Below are positions 34,549-43,465 of a stretch of 64,000 nt of DNA, in pieces. Position 1 is the first letter of the stretch. Each line of letters begins with the position of its first letter. The translations under genes and the position numbers were made by a program. Source of the DNA: Deltaproteobacteria bacterium (GTDB taxonomy: Bacteria > Desulfobacterota > Desulfarculia > Adiutricales > Adiutricaceae); assembly GCA_031264145.1 (NCBI GenBank), contig JAISEK010000127.1, positions 1-64,000 on the forward strand. Direction: 5' to 3'. Under the pieces are notes generated by a model. The model was not told where the DNA came from and ran no database searches. It was given only the letters and a program-made list of their open reading frames with translations.

Positions 34549-35190
34549 TACTACTATGAGGATCTCAAGATTGAGGGCGGGACCCAAAAGAGGAATCTTT
34601 TTGAATCGGGCACGATAATTGACGCCCACAAGCGCCATGACGCCATAACGGACTACATTCTTGAGGAGAGCCGGGCCAGGTATGGCCCAAAGGTCAACAA
34701 GGACGCCATCTTTTATTACGTGTATGGCTTTCTTCATTCGGAGGACTACAGGGCAGCGTTCTCGGCCGACCTGAAAAAGTCGTCGCCCAGGCTGCCCCTG
34801 CTCCAAGGCTGGCCGGGACCTGGCCGAGCTTCGCCTCAATTATGAGACGGTCAAGCCTTACGGCCAGGGTAAGGGCACCGGCGAGGACAGGGGCGACTTG
34901 ATCGTCGAAAAGATGCGCTTCGCCGGCAAGGACGACAGGACGGCCATCCTGTACAACCAGTCCATCACCGTCAGCGGCATCCCCCAGGAGGCCTACGATT
35001 ACGTGGTCAATGGCCGCTCGGCCATCGAGTGGGTCATGGACCGCTACCAGGTCAAGGTCGGCAAGGGCAGCGGCATCAAGAACGATCCCAACGACTGGGC
35101 CAGGGAGCACGGCCAGCCCAGGTACATCCTGGATCTCCTGCTTGGCCTTATAACCGTCAGCCTGGAGACCATGAAGATCGTGAAAGGCTA
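34549..35190 (+). pseudogene. Truncated second copy of the Type ISP gene 3' end
   Basis: The sequence repeats the last 230 or so codons of the restriction gene (YEDLKIEGGTQKRNLFESGTIIDAHKRHDAI...). It differs by scattered substitutions and a deletion of about 37 bases near 34798, which shifts the frame. The open part in the ORF track (34898-35191) starts after the shift. The stop also differs (TAG in GGCTAGCC, against GGCTTGCC in copy 1). It cannot make a working enzyme. Confidence 0.88.
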
Positions 35191-35427
35191 GCCAAAATTG
35201 GAGTTTTTAGTGCGGAGGGGCATCATAGGCCGAATTGCCCGGGCGTCCGGGTTTGGGCCGGGACTCGTCCGGGAATGGGGAAGCTGGGCACCGGCGGCCT
35301 TCCGCCGAGAGGACGCTGGCGACGCATATGCGCCGTCCCGCGGGCGGGCAGGCTCAATCGGTCATTGTCAGGCTGTTTTGGCGGAAGGACGGCTTTTGCG
35401 CTGGCCCTAGGCGACGGCGTTGACCAG
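34549..35427 (+). repeat. Direct repeat copy 2
   Basis: This is the counterpart of 29466-30381, including the ISP 3' end and the downstream GC-rich spacer (GTGCGGAGGGGCATCAT...). It continues into the 3' end of the gene at 35407, where copy 1 breaks off. The copies share long exact blocks, but copy 2 carries one internal deletion. Confidence 0.9.
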
Positions 35428-36099
35428 GTTGCCGGAAGGGGCGTTCAGGAAGGCGGCGGCGGAGGGGAAGGGCCGATGGCCTTGGACGTAGCTTTGGAAG
35501 AGCCTGGCCTGAGCCGGGGAGCCCTGGGAGGCGTCTTGGCTGGCGGCCGCCCGGCCATCGCTGTCGGTTTCCGGATCGTCCAGGCGGGAGAAGGTCCTCT
35601 TGGCCTGCTCCAGCTTCTGGTAGGCCGTGGGGTTGTCCCTGGCCGCCTGGGCCGCCTCGGCGAAAAACGACTCGACCGCCAGCCCGACCTGGTCGGGCCC
35701 GGCCGATCCGTCGGTGGCCACCAGGACCCTGTTCATGAACTCGTTGGCCTTGGCCTGGCCCAGGGAATCGCCGATCTGGGAGGCCTCGGAGACAAGCTTC
35801 TCGATCTCGATGGAAGCGGCCACGGGGTCGTATTTTCCGGACTGGCCGATCCTGTCCTCCAGCCGCTCGCCGAAGCGCTCAAGGACGCCCTTCTTTTTCT
35901 CGGAGAGCGTCCCCTGGTCCTGGTCCGGAAGGGTGGCCGGCCCGGACCTGGCCAGTGCCTGGCCCTCCGCGGCCTCCTGGGCGGCAGGGACCGCCGCCGC
36001 CTCCTGGTCGGCCCAGGCGGCCGGCCGGCAACTGGCCCGCTGGGCCAGAAGGCCCTGGGAATAGCTTCCCAAAAGGAGGTTGAGGTTCAAGGAAGTCAC
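35407..36099 (-). CDS. Uncharacterised alanine-rich protein
   Basis: I do not recognise a family. The 230-aa product starts MTSLNLNLLLGSYSQGLL (GTG start, GGGGGA upstream). It is rich in Ala, Gln and Ser and predicted mostly helical, with an acidic/basic middle (EKKKGVLERFGERLEDRIG...ASIEIEKLVSEASQIGDSL). No signal peptide or membrane span is seen. The N-terminus resembles that of some flagellar or secretion-associated proteins of this lineage, but this is a weak impression. It converges on the restriction-gene remnant, and its last codons are duplicated at 30365-30381. Confidence 0.65.
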   Translation of the reverse strand: MTSLNLNLLLGSYSQGLLAQRASCRPAAWADQEAAAVPAAQEAAEGQALARSGPATLPDQDQGTLSEKKKGVLERFGERLEDRIGQSGKYDPVAASIEIEKLVSEASQIGDSLGQAKANEFMNRVLVATDGSAGPDQVGLAVESFFAEAAQAARDNPTAYQKLEQAKRTFSRLDDPETDSDGRAAASQDASQGSPAQARLFQSYVQGHRPFPSAAAFLNAPSGNLVNAVA

Positions 36100-36206
36100 T
36101 GGCGCGTCCCCCGGAGAGGCTGGCCTCCACGATGGTTGTGGAGGCTTCCCTTGTCTTATCGGCGGCCGCCGGGAGGGGCTTTAATTTTTCTTGGGGGAGG
36201 CGGCCC

Positions 36207-36965
36207 CTAGGCCTTGGCCCTCTGGGAATCGGACCTGGGCGCCGGCTTGCCCCTGGGCGGTTCCTGGCTGGGCGAGAGGGGCCTGGGGGGCTTTCTGGCC
36301 GGGGCCGGGTCGTCATCGGGCAGGGCCTTGGGCTCGGGGCGGGTCTCTGGGGGCCTGGCCCTGGGCGGCGTCTCGGCCCTTGGCTCCGGCCGGGGCGGCA
36401 GGTCGCGCTGGGCCAGGTATCTTTGGCCATGGGAGAGGGCCAGGAGGCCGTTCTTCTGGGCCAGGAACTCGGTCTCGGTCAAGGCTCCCCGATCCCTCAG
36501 GGCGGCCAGGCGTTCCAGCTGGTCGATGACGTCCCCGGGCTTGTCCTGGTGCCCGGCGGCGCCAGGGCCGGAGGCCAGGGCCTCGCAGATGATGGCCGAG
36601 ACCTGGGCCGCGCATTTCCTGTTGACCGACTCCAGGACTATGGTCCCGGCCCCGGTGTCGATGAATATGGTCCCGAAGGCGAGGCCCGTCTTGTAGCTCA
36701 CGCTCTTTATCTTCGCCAGCGGCACCTCCAGCTGCCTGTGGCCGAAGGCCAGGCCCTTGTTCAGGAGGACCACCCGGCTGTCGGTCAGGGCCATGATCCA
36801 CCAGCGGTGGTCCACCGAGCCCCTGGTCAGGGCCAGGACGTTCTCCCGGTCGGGGAGCATCTCGGCCAGGAACCTCAGCTCCCTCTTGATCCCGAAGGTC
36901 CTGAGGCGGCCGAGGAACGAGTTCTCCAGCAGATGGTCGGGGATGTCGTTGTCGTAGGGGCTCAT
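36207..36965 (-). CDS. Bacterial PH-domain protein with SHOCT motif
   Basis: A 252-aa protein. Residues about 25-130 have the bacterial PH-like pattern (RFLAEMLPDRENVLALTRGSVDHRWWIMALTDSRVVLLNKGLAFGHRQLEVPLAKIKSVSYKTGLAFGTIFI). A short SHOCT-type helix pair follows (DVIDQLERLAALRDRGALTETEFLAQKNGLL). The remaining 75 residues form a Pro/Arg-rich disordered tail. No membrane span is present, so it is probably cytoplasmic. The function is unknown. It lies upstream of the alanine-rich gene on the same strand. Confidence 0.78.
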   Translation of the reverse strand: MSPYDNDIPDHLLENSFLGRLRTFGIKRELRFLAEMLPDRENVLALTRGSVDHRWWIMALTDSRVVLLNKGLAFGHRQLEVPLAKIKSVSYKTGLAFGTIFIDTGAGTIVLESVNRKCAAQVSAIICEALASGPGAAGHQDKPGDVIDQLERLAALRDRGALTETEFLAQKNGLLALSHGQRYLAQRDLPPRPEPRAETPPRARPPETRPEPKALPDDDPAPARKPPRPLSPSQEPPRGKPAPRSDSQRAKA

Positions 36966-37037
36966 GAGCTAAAACCTTAAGCCTTTGCGCGGAAAAGGGA
37001 CGGCCTGGCCCACCCGGGCCTGGGCCAGGGCCAGGGG

Positions 37038-37682
37038 CTACACGAGGGGCACGAAGCGGCAGCCCTCCAGGATCCGGCGGCGCTGGCCGCCGTCGGCATC
37101 CTTGGAAATCAGGACCAGCCTCTGGTTGTCCTCCGGGCCCAGGGGGATGACCAGGCGGCCGCCGACCGAGAGCTGGTCGAAGAGCTTCTTGGGCAGGGCC
37201 TCGGAGAAGGCGGCCACCAGGATGCCCTGGAAGGGGGCGAACTCCGGCCAGCCCTGGCGCCCGTCCCCCAGCCTCATGGAGACGTTGGAGAGGCCCAGCC
37301 TGGAGAGGGTCGCGAGGCTTCTGTCCCTCAGGGGGGCCAGAATCTCGACGGCGTGGACCGTCCCGGCCAGGCAGGCCAGGATCGCCGTCTGGTAGCCGCA
37401 GCCGGAGCCGATCTCCAGGATCCTGTCGGTTGGCTTGGGGGCCAGGGCCTGGGTCATGGAGGCGACCATGTAGGGCTGGGATATGAACTGCCCGTGCCCG
37501 ATCGGGATGGGGCTGTCGTCATAGGCCCTCAGGGCCAGGGCCTCCTCGACGAAGATGTGCCTTGGGACGGCCCCCATGGCCTCGAGGACCCTGGGGTCGG
37601 ATATGTCGCGGGCCTTGAGCTGCCGCTCGACCATGTTGGCCCGGGGCCTGGCCATTTCCTTGGAGAAGTCAGGGAGAGCCAC
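37038..37682 (-). CDS. pcm: Protein-L-isoaspartate O-methyltransferase
   Basis: A 214-aa enzyme that methylates isoaspartyl residues to start repair of aged proteins. The family pattern is complete: MVERQLKARDISDPRVLEAMGAVPRHIFV, PIGHGQFISQPYMVASMTQAL, the SAM motif ILEIGSGCGYQTAILA, RLGDGRQGW and the ending RFVPLV. The GTG at 37682 lies three bases after the upstream stop, suggesting coupled translation; an ATG nine codons later is an alternative. The extra 130 residues in the listed ORF are a shadow of the SprT-like gene. Confidence 0.93.
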   Translation of the reverse strand: MALPDFSKEMARPRANMVERQLKARDISDPRVLEAMGAVPRHIFVEEALALRAYDDSPIPIGHGQFISQPYMVASMTQALAPKPTDRILEIGSGCGYQTAILACLAGTVHAVEILAPLRDRSLATLSRLGLSNVSMRLGDGRQGWPEFAPFQGILVAAFSEALPKKLFDQLSVGGRLVIPLGPEDNQRLVLISKDADGGQRRRILEGCRFVPLV

Positions 37683-37684
37683 GG

Positions 37685-38887
37685 TCAGGCCCCTGGTCCC
37701 AGATAGCCGGAAACTGAGCCGCCGCGGCCGCCATCCTGGCCGATGGGTGAATAGATGTCCAGCTCCTCCCCGGCCTTGCGGCCGGCGTTGGCGGAGTATG
37801 GGGCCCGGACAAGCCTCGAGGGGCCCCTGGCTCGGGTCAGCTTCACGTAGTTGTAGTCGGCGAACCTCTGGAGGCCCTCGTCCCTCTGGAGGACGAGATC
37901 GCTCGTCAGTGGCCGTCGGCCGCCGGCCAGGGGAGGGGATTCCCTCCCGCGGTCCCTGGCCGCCAGGCTGAGTTTCTGGTCGAGGCTGGACAGGAGGTTG
38001 GCGATGAAGGCCCCCTTGGCCCCCCGCCCCTTCTCCCCGAGCGAGGCGGCCACGGGCCTGTGCCTGTCCCACAGGGTCTCGGTGCGCTCCGTCAGGTAGT
38101 GGAAGACGTGGCTGGCCATGCCCAGGTTGATCGGGCGGCCCAGGAGGTCAAACGTGCGTACGGGCCTGTTGGTCGCGGCGTCGTATGAGCGGCTGAAGAC
38201 CACCTTGGCGAAAAAGTGGTTCTGTATGATGTTGGCGAGAAGGTGGGTCCTCCTGTCGAGCCTGTTGGACGGCAGGGGAATGCGCCAGAGCTCGAACTCC
38301 TCGGGGCCGCCAAGGTCGTTGATCGCGTCGATGTTGTGGCGGGTCATCAGCTCGCTGGCCTTGGCCAGGGCCGCCTCGGCCTCGCGAGGCTCGGGTGAGC
38401 CGGAGAGGGCCAGCAGCTTCTTGATCCTGGCCAGGAGGGGGTTTTCCTTGAGGTTGGCCTCCTGGGGCCCGAAGGGCGACGGCGGCGGGCCGTTCTCGGT
38501 CAGATCGATCCTGGCCTGGCGGAAGACGCGGTGGAGCCTGATTCTCTCGCAGAAGCTCTGGAAGCTGGGGCCGTGGGGAGGCTCGTTCCTGGCCGCTTGG
38601 GGCGAGAGGCTGGAGACCAGCTCGTGGGCCACCTCATGGCCCAGGACGCCCAGGGCCACCTCCCAGGGATGTTTCAGGATGAGCTCGCTGTTTATGCCGA
38701 TATGCCTGGTCTCCTGATTGAAGAACCCCCAGCAGGAGGAGCCGTCGAAGATATCGACGTGGCTCCACGGCCAGTCTCGTTCCCAGTCCACCAGATCAAG
38801 GAGTCTCTTGCGGGCGCGCATGAGCTCAATCGCCCAGTTGTCCCTGAGCCTTAACCTGATGTCCCGCATTCTTTGGTCGAAGTCCAT
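37685..38887 (-). CDS. SprT-like zinc-metalloprotease domain protein with DUF2786
   Basis: A 400-aa protein. Its N-terminal half contains a SprT-like zinc site, VLGHEVAHELVSSL (HExxH), with nearby GINSELILKHPWEVAL and later HGPSFQSFCERI. A DUF2786 segment follows (LLARIKKLLALSGSPEPREAEAALAKASELMTRHNIDAI) and then a long C-terminal half shared with such fusions. The chosen start MDFDQRMRDIR has GAGAGG upstream; the listed N-terminal 30 residues have no site. Pcm follows three bases after the stop, so the pair may handle damaged proteins. That link is inference from position. Confidence 0.82.
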   Translation of the reverse strand: MDFDQRMRDIRLRLRDNWAIELMRARKRLLDLVDWERDWPWSHVDIFDGSSCWGFFNQETRHIGINSELILKHPWEVALGVLGHEVAHELVSSLSPQAARNEPPHGPSFQSFCERIRLHRVFRQARIDLTENGPPPSPFGPQEANLKENPLLARIKKLLALSGSPEPREAEAALAKASELMTRHNIDAINDLGGPEEFELWRIPLPSNRLDRRTHLLANIIQNHFFAKVVFSRSYDAATNRPVRTFDLLGRPINLGMASHVFHYLTERTETLWDRHRPVAASLGEKGRGAKGAFIANLLSSLDQKLSLAARDRGRESPPLAGGRRPLTSDLVLQRDEGLQRFADYNYVKLTRARGPSRLVRAPYSANAGRKAGEELDIYSPIGQDGGRGGSVSGYLGPGA

Positions 38888-39011
38888 AAAAAGCGCCTCT
38901 CTTTTCTGGATGGCCAGGGGGAACCTGGGCGGCGTCCCGGAAAATGGACGGCTGGCCCAGGGCCTTACTTTGGGCACGCGGGGGAGGGGCCAGGCCGGAA
39001 GCCGGCAGGCC

Positions 39012-39713
39012 CTAGACCAGGCGCCAGCGGAAGGGGTTCAGGCTCGTTCCGGCATCGACGGCGTCCAGGCCCTCGGCTTCCTTCAGCCGCCTGGAGAAAT
39101 AAAGGGTGGCCGGCAGAAGGATTATCTCGAAGCCCACCTTGTAGACGTAGTTGGAGACGACCAGGGTCAGCCAGAGCCTTGCGTCGAGGAGCCCCAAAAA
39201 CGCTATTGAGGCGAAAATCAGTGTATCGAGGCTCTGGCCGAAGATGGTGGAGACTACGAAGCGCCGGCCGGGGCCGTTGTCGCCCCTGGCCTTCATCCTG
39301 GAAAGGGTCATGGAGTTGGCGAACTCCCCGGCCAGATAGGCGACCAGGCTGGCCAGGGCAATCCGGGGCGTCAGGGCCAGGGCCTGGTCCCAGGCCTGGG
39401 AAGCCGCGTGTCCGGCCGGGGCAGGGAAGAGGGAGGCCACGAGGAGGCAGGCGGTGGCGACGAAAAGCGTCAGAAAGCCGGTCCAGATCACACGCCTGCT
39501 CCTGGCGAACCCGTAGACCTCGGTCAAAAGATCGCCGAATACGTAGGTCAGGGGGAACATCAGCGTCCCGGCGTCGAATTCCAGCGGCCCCATGGTGATG
39601 AGGCGGTTGGAGCAGATGTTGGAGATGACGAGAAGCCCTGCAAAGAGCCCGGTTATGGGCTCAAGGAAGCGGGTGGGCGCTGGGGTGGCGGCTGAGGTCA
39701 AGGTCTTCTCCAT
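39012..39713 (-). CDS. Queuosine precursor transporter (YhhQ/DUF165 family)
   Basis: A 233-aa membrane protein with about six spans and the family pattern: LLVISNICSNRLI, FDAGTLMFPLTYVFGDLLTEVYGFARSRRVIWTGF, SLVAYLAGEFANSMTLSRMKAR, RFVVSTIFGQSLDTLIFASIAFLG, VVSNYVYKVGFEIILLP. YhhQ proteins import preQ0/preQ1 or queuine for the tRNA wobble modification queuosine. The start MEKTLTS gives the usual length. Neither it nor the longer start has a clear Shine-Dalgarno. No preQ1 riboswitch was recognised upstream. Confidence 0.9.
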   Translation of the reverse strand: MEKTLTSAATPAPTRFLEPITGLFAGLLVISNICSNRLITMGPLEFDAGTLMFPLTYVFGDLLTEVYGFARSRRVIWTGFLTLFVATACLLVASLFPAPAGHAASQAWDQALALTPRIALASLVAYLAGEFANSMTLSRMKARGDNGPGRRFVVSTIFGQSLDTLIFASIAFLGLLDARLWLTLVVSNYVYKVGFEIILLPATLYFSRRLKEAEGLDAVDAGTSLNPFRWRLV

Positions 39714-39891
39714 TGGGGTTGGGCTAGCGGATGTCAGGCGGTCTGGGGAGGGGCCGGCGGCCCGGCCTGAAAGAATCATAATTATTTTTGGCCAAAAATC
39801 AAGGGCCAGGGCCGGAAAAACGTGATGCCAGGGGGGCCGCCGCGAGGGCCGAGGAGGCTCCCTCCCCCGGCCCTCCGGAGAAGGCGACGGT

Positions 39892-41154
39892 CTAGCCGGC
39901 CGGCCCCGGCGAGGCCTGTTCCCTGGGGCCGGCCGTCCCTCGCCGTATAAGGGCCCTGAGCATGAAAAGGCCGGGGAGGGTCATGAAGGCCCCCAGGAGG
40001 TAGAAGCAGGGCCAGCCCAGGTGGTCGACCAGCCAGCCCGAGGGGCTGGAGAGAAGGCTCCTGGGCAGGGCCATGAGGCTGGTCAGGAGGGCGTACTGGG
40101 TGGCCGTGTAGCTCACGTTGGTCTGGGAGGCCAGGAAGGCCACGAAGACGGTCGACCCCGCCCCCACGACCAGGTGGTCGAGGGTGATGAAGAGGGCCAG
40201 CCAATAGCCTTTGGCCGGCAGAAGCCAAAGGGCCGTCAGGCAGGCGTTGTTGGCCAGCTGGAGCCAGCCGAAGCCCCAGAGGCAGGGGACCAGGCCCCTG
40301 AGCTTGACCATGTAGCCGGAAAGGGCGACCCCGGCCAGGGTGCCGGCCAGGCCGAAGGCCTTGACGATTAGGCCGATCTGGATCTTGGAGTAGCCGGCGG
40401 CCATGAAGAAGGTGGTGTTCAGGCTGCCGATGAGCTGCTCGCCGAACTTGTAGAAGAGGATGAAGGCCAGCAGGAGAAAGGGGTCTCTCTGGGAGAAGAA
40501 GTCCTTCATGGGCCCGGCCACGCTCTCCCGGATGGTCCTGGGGGGGCCATGGGGCACGTCCGGCTCGGGGCTGAAGAGAAGGGTCAGGGGCCCGACCAGG
40601 ATGAGGCCGGCCGCGATCCTGAAGGCCACGGCCCAGCCCAGCCGGTCGGCGACGACGAGGCCGCCGCCGGCCACGGCCACCATGCCCAGCCTGTAGCCCC
40701 AGATGTAGGCGGCCGAGCCGGCGGCCAGCTCGTGGTACAGGAGATCCTCACGCCGGTAGGCGTCGACGGCGATGTCCTGGGTGGCCGACCAAAAGCTGAC
40801 CGAGGCGGCCAGGAGGACCACCCTGGGCACGTCCAGGGGGCTGGCCATCGAGAGGCCGACGAGGGACATGATGAGGCAGGCCTGGCTGATGACGAGCCAG
40901 CTCTGGCGCCGGCGGCCGAGGGGGGCGAAATAGTCCAGGTAGGGGGCCCACAGGACCTTCAGGCTGTAGGGGAGGCTGACCAGGGTCAGGAGGCCTATGG
41001 TCGTCAGATCCAGGCCGCCATCCTTGAGCCAGGCCTGGACTAGGGTGATGACCACCACCAGCGGGACCCCGGAGACGAAGCCCATCAGGAAGCTGGTGGC
41101 CAGGGGCCGGGTCCTGGCCCCGGCTAGTTCTTTACCGCGTCTTCCTTCAGCCAT
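39892..41154 (-). CDS. ampG: AmpG-like major facilitator permease
   Basis: A 420-aa, twelve-span transporter. The N-terminal region SFLMGFVSGVPLVVVITLVQAWLKDGGLDLTTIGLLTLVSLPYSLKVLWAPYLDYF and the segment SATQDIAVDAYRREDL are strongly AmpG-like. AmpG imports anhydro-muropeptides for cell-wall recycling and feeds beta-lactamase regulation in Gram-negatives. The ATG overlaps the end of the ExeA-like gene by 31 bases. No other recycling genes are in the window, so substrate assignment rests on family only. Confidence 0.85.
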   Translation of the reverse strand: MAEGRRGKELAGARTRPLATSFLMGFVSGVPLVVVITLVQAWLKDGGLDLTTIGLLTLVSLPYSLKVLWAPYLDYFAPLGRRRQSWLVISQACLIMSLVGLSMASPLDVPRVVLLAASVSFWSATQDIAVDAYRREDLLYHELAAGSAAYIWGYRLGMVAVAGGGLVVADRLGWAVAFRIAAGLILVGPLTLLFSPEPDVPHGPPRTIRESVAGPMKDFFSQRDPFLLLAFILFYKFGEQLIGSLNTTFFMAAGYSKIQIGLIVKAFGLAGTLAGVALSGYMVKLRGLVPCLWGFGWLQLANNACLTALWLLPAKGYWLALFITLDHLVVGAGSTVFVAFLASQTNVSYTATQYALLTSLMALPRSLLSSPSGWLVDHLGWPCFYLLGAFMTLPGLFMLRALIRRGTAGPREQASPGPAG

Positions 41155-42887
41155 AGCTCAGCCACGATCAGCCACTCGTTGGAGCGGTTCTTTTCCAGGA
41201 TAAGGGTTCTGAGGCCTATGTTGTGGCGGAGCTTCGAGTCGTACTTGAGGGTGAACACTGCCCAGGCCCGGCCATGGTCGGTGGGGTCGAGCATGATGAG
41301 GGGATCGGAGATGGCCAGCGTGACCTCGCCAGCGCCCATGGCCTCGGACTCCAGGGTGAGCCGGAAGTTCCGGCGGGAGATGGAGACCGGCTTGCGGCCT
41401 GGCTCGAAGAAGGAAAAGCTCTCGGCGTAGAGGGCGGCCATGTCCTCGGACCGCTTGAGCCTTTGGGCGACGGTCCATTTGTCCAAAAGCGCCGCAAGGC
41501 TGGAGGCGGGCCTCTGGGGCACCGGCTCGGCCAGGTCCTGGGGCCGGCCTATCACCAGGGGCAGGACGTCCTGGGGCAGCATCGACTCGACCTGCTGCCA
41601 CAGCTTGTCGGCCGCGGCCTTGGGGACGTCGTTTTCCGGGGGATAGCGGAAGATGATGGGGGTCCGGCTCCTGGGACGGCCCACCAGGTAGAGGCCCGGC
41701 TCCCTGATGTCAGGGGCGGCTATCTCGGCCTTGAGGCCAGGGCCGGAGAGGCCTCCCTGCCAGAGGCGGGCCATCCTCTGCCCGCTCTCGACGACCAGGG
41801 CCACCGTGCTCTGGGGCAGCCGAAGGATGGTCGTCGGCAGCGACGGCAGGCCCATGGACCCCTCGTCGGCCGGGTCGGCCGCCGGGGTGGCCTCGGGGCC
41901 CACTGGCTGGGGCCCGGCATCGCGGATTTCCTCGGCGGCCACGGTCTCCTCGGCCCCGTCGGGGGACGGCCACAGGAGCCAGACCATGGCCCCGACGATC
42001 AGGACAGCGGCCATGAGGGGCGGCCAGGAGCGGCCGGCCGCATGGTGGCGCTCCCGGCCCGAGCCGGCGGCGACCTTGGCCGCCCTGGTGTCGACGGTCA
42101 GGGGGTTGTCCAGGCTGGCCTTGGCCTGGATGACGTGGTTGTTGGATATCTGGCTCTTGCCGGCCGCCCAGGCGGTCATGAGGGCCTTGTCGGCCAAGGC
42201 GTTTATTTGACCAGCCAGGCCGTGGCTGTAGCTCTGGAGGGTCGTCAGGGCCTCGGTGGAAAACAGGTCCCTAGTGGCCCCGGCGGCGCCCAGGCGGAAG
42301 CGGACATAGTCCATGGTCTCGTTGAGCCCGAAGGGGACCAGCTCCACAACCTGGCCCAGCCCCTGGAGCGCCGGCGGCGGCCAGTCCCCGGCCGGGCCGG
42401 CCAGCATCAGGGAAACCCGCCCCCGCCAGCCGGGCTCGAGGCTGGCCAGGGCCATGAGGTCGGAAGTGGTCTCCCCGTCAAGGTCCTGGGCCTCGTCCAC
42501 GGCCAGCACCAGGCCCAGGCCCTGGCCCACGTACTCGGAGACGGCGTTCTGGAAGAAGCCTATCAGCTCCTCCTCCCGGGCCGATGGAGGACACTTGAAG
42601 CCCAGGCCCAGGAAATTCAGGGCCTCCCTCAGGATGTCGCCCAGCCTGGGGGAGGGGTCAAGGACCGGGGCCATCCTGGTCGCGTCCCTGACCGCCTGGG
42701 GCAGCCTCCTGACCAGGGTGCTCTTGCCAGAGCCCTGATGGCCCCTCAGGAGCAGAAGACCAGGCAGCCTGGGGCCGGAGAGGATTTGGCAGAGATTTTC
42801 AAAGACAGTCCCCCTGTAGAAGAATTTGGCTTCCAATGTGGCCTTGAAGGGACGATCGTTTAGCTTGAAAAACTCTTCGTAATCCAT
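41124..42887 (-). CDS. ExeA/GspA-like AAA ATPase with a membrane span and NTF2-like C-terminus
   Basis: A 587-aa protein. The N-terminal half is an ExeA-type ATPase: DYEEFFKLNDRPFKATLEAKFFY, Walker A LLRGHQGSGKSTLV, Walker B LVLAVDEAQDLDGE. A membrane span (about residues 295-312, WPPLMAAVLIVGAMVWLLW) leads to a periplasmic region ending in a fold resembling the NTF2-like Cds6 domain (LLDKWTVAQRLKRSEDMAALYAESFSFF...AWAVFTLKYDSKLRHNIGLRTLIL). ExeA proteins help insert secretin through peptidoglycan. The start MDYEEFF is used because a promoter lies over the earlier ATG. No secretin gene is nearby. Confidence 0.8.
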   Translation of the reverse strand: MDYEEFFKLNDRPFKATLEAKFFYRGTVFENLCQILSGPRLPGLLLLRGHQGSGKSTLVRRLPQAVRDATRMAPVLDPSPRLGDILREALNFLGLGFKCPPSAREEELIGFFQNAVSEYVGQGLGLVLAVDEAQDLDGETTSDLMALASLEPGWRGRVSLMLAGPAGDWPPPALQGLGQVVELVPFGLNETMDYVRFRLGAAGATRDLFSTEALTTLQSYSHGLAGQINALADKALMTAWAAGKSQISNNHVIQAKASLDNPLTVDTRAAKVAAGSGRERHHAAGRSWPPLMAAVLIVGAMVWLLWPSPDGAEETVAAEEIRDAGPQPVGPEATPAADPADEGSMGLPSLPTTILRLPQSTVALVVESGQRMARLWQGGLSGPGLKAEIAAPDIREPGLYLVGRPRSRTPIIFRYPPENDVPKAAADKLWQQVESMLPQDVLPLVIGRPQDLAEPVPQRPASSLAALLDKWTVAQRLKRSEDMAALYAESFSFFEPGRKPVSISRRNFRLTLESEAMGAGEVTLAISDPLIMLDPTDHGRAWAVFTLKYDSKLRHNIGLRTLILEKNRSNEWLIVAELWLKEDAVKN

Positions 42888-42940
42888 CGGTTGTTTTCCA
42901 TGGCGGCTTGGTTGGCCATAGTATTCGTTAAAATCGTTAT

Positions 42941-42969
42941 ATTTTAGCATGAATTAGAAGTCTTTTCAA
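42941..42969 (-). promoter_or_regulatory. Promoter of the ExeA-like gene
   Basis: TTGAAA (42964-42969) and TAAAAT (42941-42946) on the minus strand are 17 bases apart. The expected start point near 42934 lies downstream of the first listed ATG (42950), which supports the start at 42887. Confidence 0.65.
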
Positions 42970-43080
42970 TTTTAGATTTAACACCACGGAAATTCTAAAC
43001 ATATGAAAAACTTTATGTTTTTAGTTGGTTAAAAATGACCCACTATTTTTGGCGCCCATGGGCCAGATCCTGTCTTTTGG

Positions 43081-43225
43081 CAATGTCAACAACTTAAGCC
43101 AATCTTGGCATCCAGTCTCGGTATCAATTACAAAAAATCAGGCGTATTGCTCCACAGTTAGCTGACCATGGACGAGCACCTTTTTTTCATATCCGAGGGT
43201 TGGACACCTTAAGCTGTTGATATTG
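43081..43225 (-). repeat. Inverted-repeat-bounded element, copy B (145 bp)
   Basis: It begins CAATGTCAACAACTTAAG and ends CTTAAGCTGTTGATATTG, so its termini are inverted repeats of 18 bases with three mismatches. Its reverse complement aligns with copy A at 22563-22693 over the whole length, with one 6-base indel near the right end and single-base gaps. The reading KKVLVHGQLTVEQYA corresponds to KMVLVHGLLTGEQDV in copy A. It lies in the spacer upstream of the ExeA-like gene, with no gene on either immediate side. Confidence 0.65.
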
Positions 43226-43465
43226 CGCCTCCAGCGGTTGACCTGGCGCGGACGATGACCCGGCCTTCGGCGTCAGGCTGGGCGACAATGGCGCCAAAGT
43301 CTCTTGGCCGCCCTAGCCTGGCTATGGGTGCCCCTGGCCTGGCCGCACATCTGCGGTGGCTGGTGGCCGTTCCCAGGGCGCTGGCCATGGTTTCCGGGCG
43401 ACACTTCCAGGGGAAAGGCCGCCCGGCGTTTCCATTCCCGCCGGGCGGCCACTGGGGGTGGGCCG
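43226..43465. other. GC-rich spacer between repeat copy B and the small conserved gene
   Basis: About 240 bases with open frames on both strands but no recognisable product. An inverted repeat GGCCGCCCGGCG...CGCCGGGCGGCC (near 43421-43450) could form a hairpin downstream of the small gene at 43466 and may act in termination, though it has no U-tract. Confidence 0.4.

Noticed and set aside
37038-38072. 344-aa reading of pcm as listed in the ORF track
   Set aside because: The first 130 residues are a shadow of the SprT-like gene; the Pcm fold starts at 37682 or slightly later.
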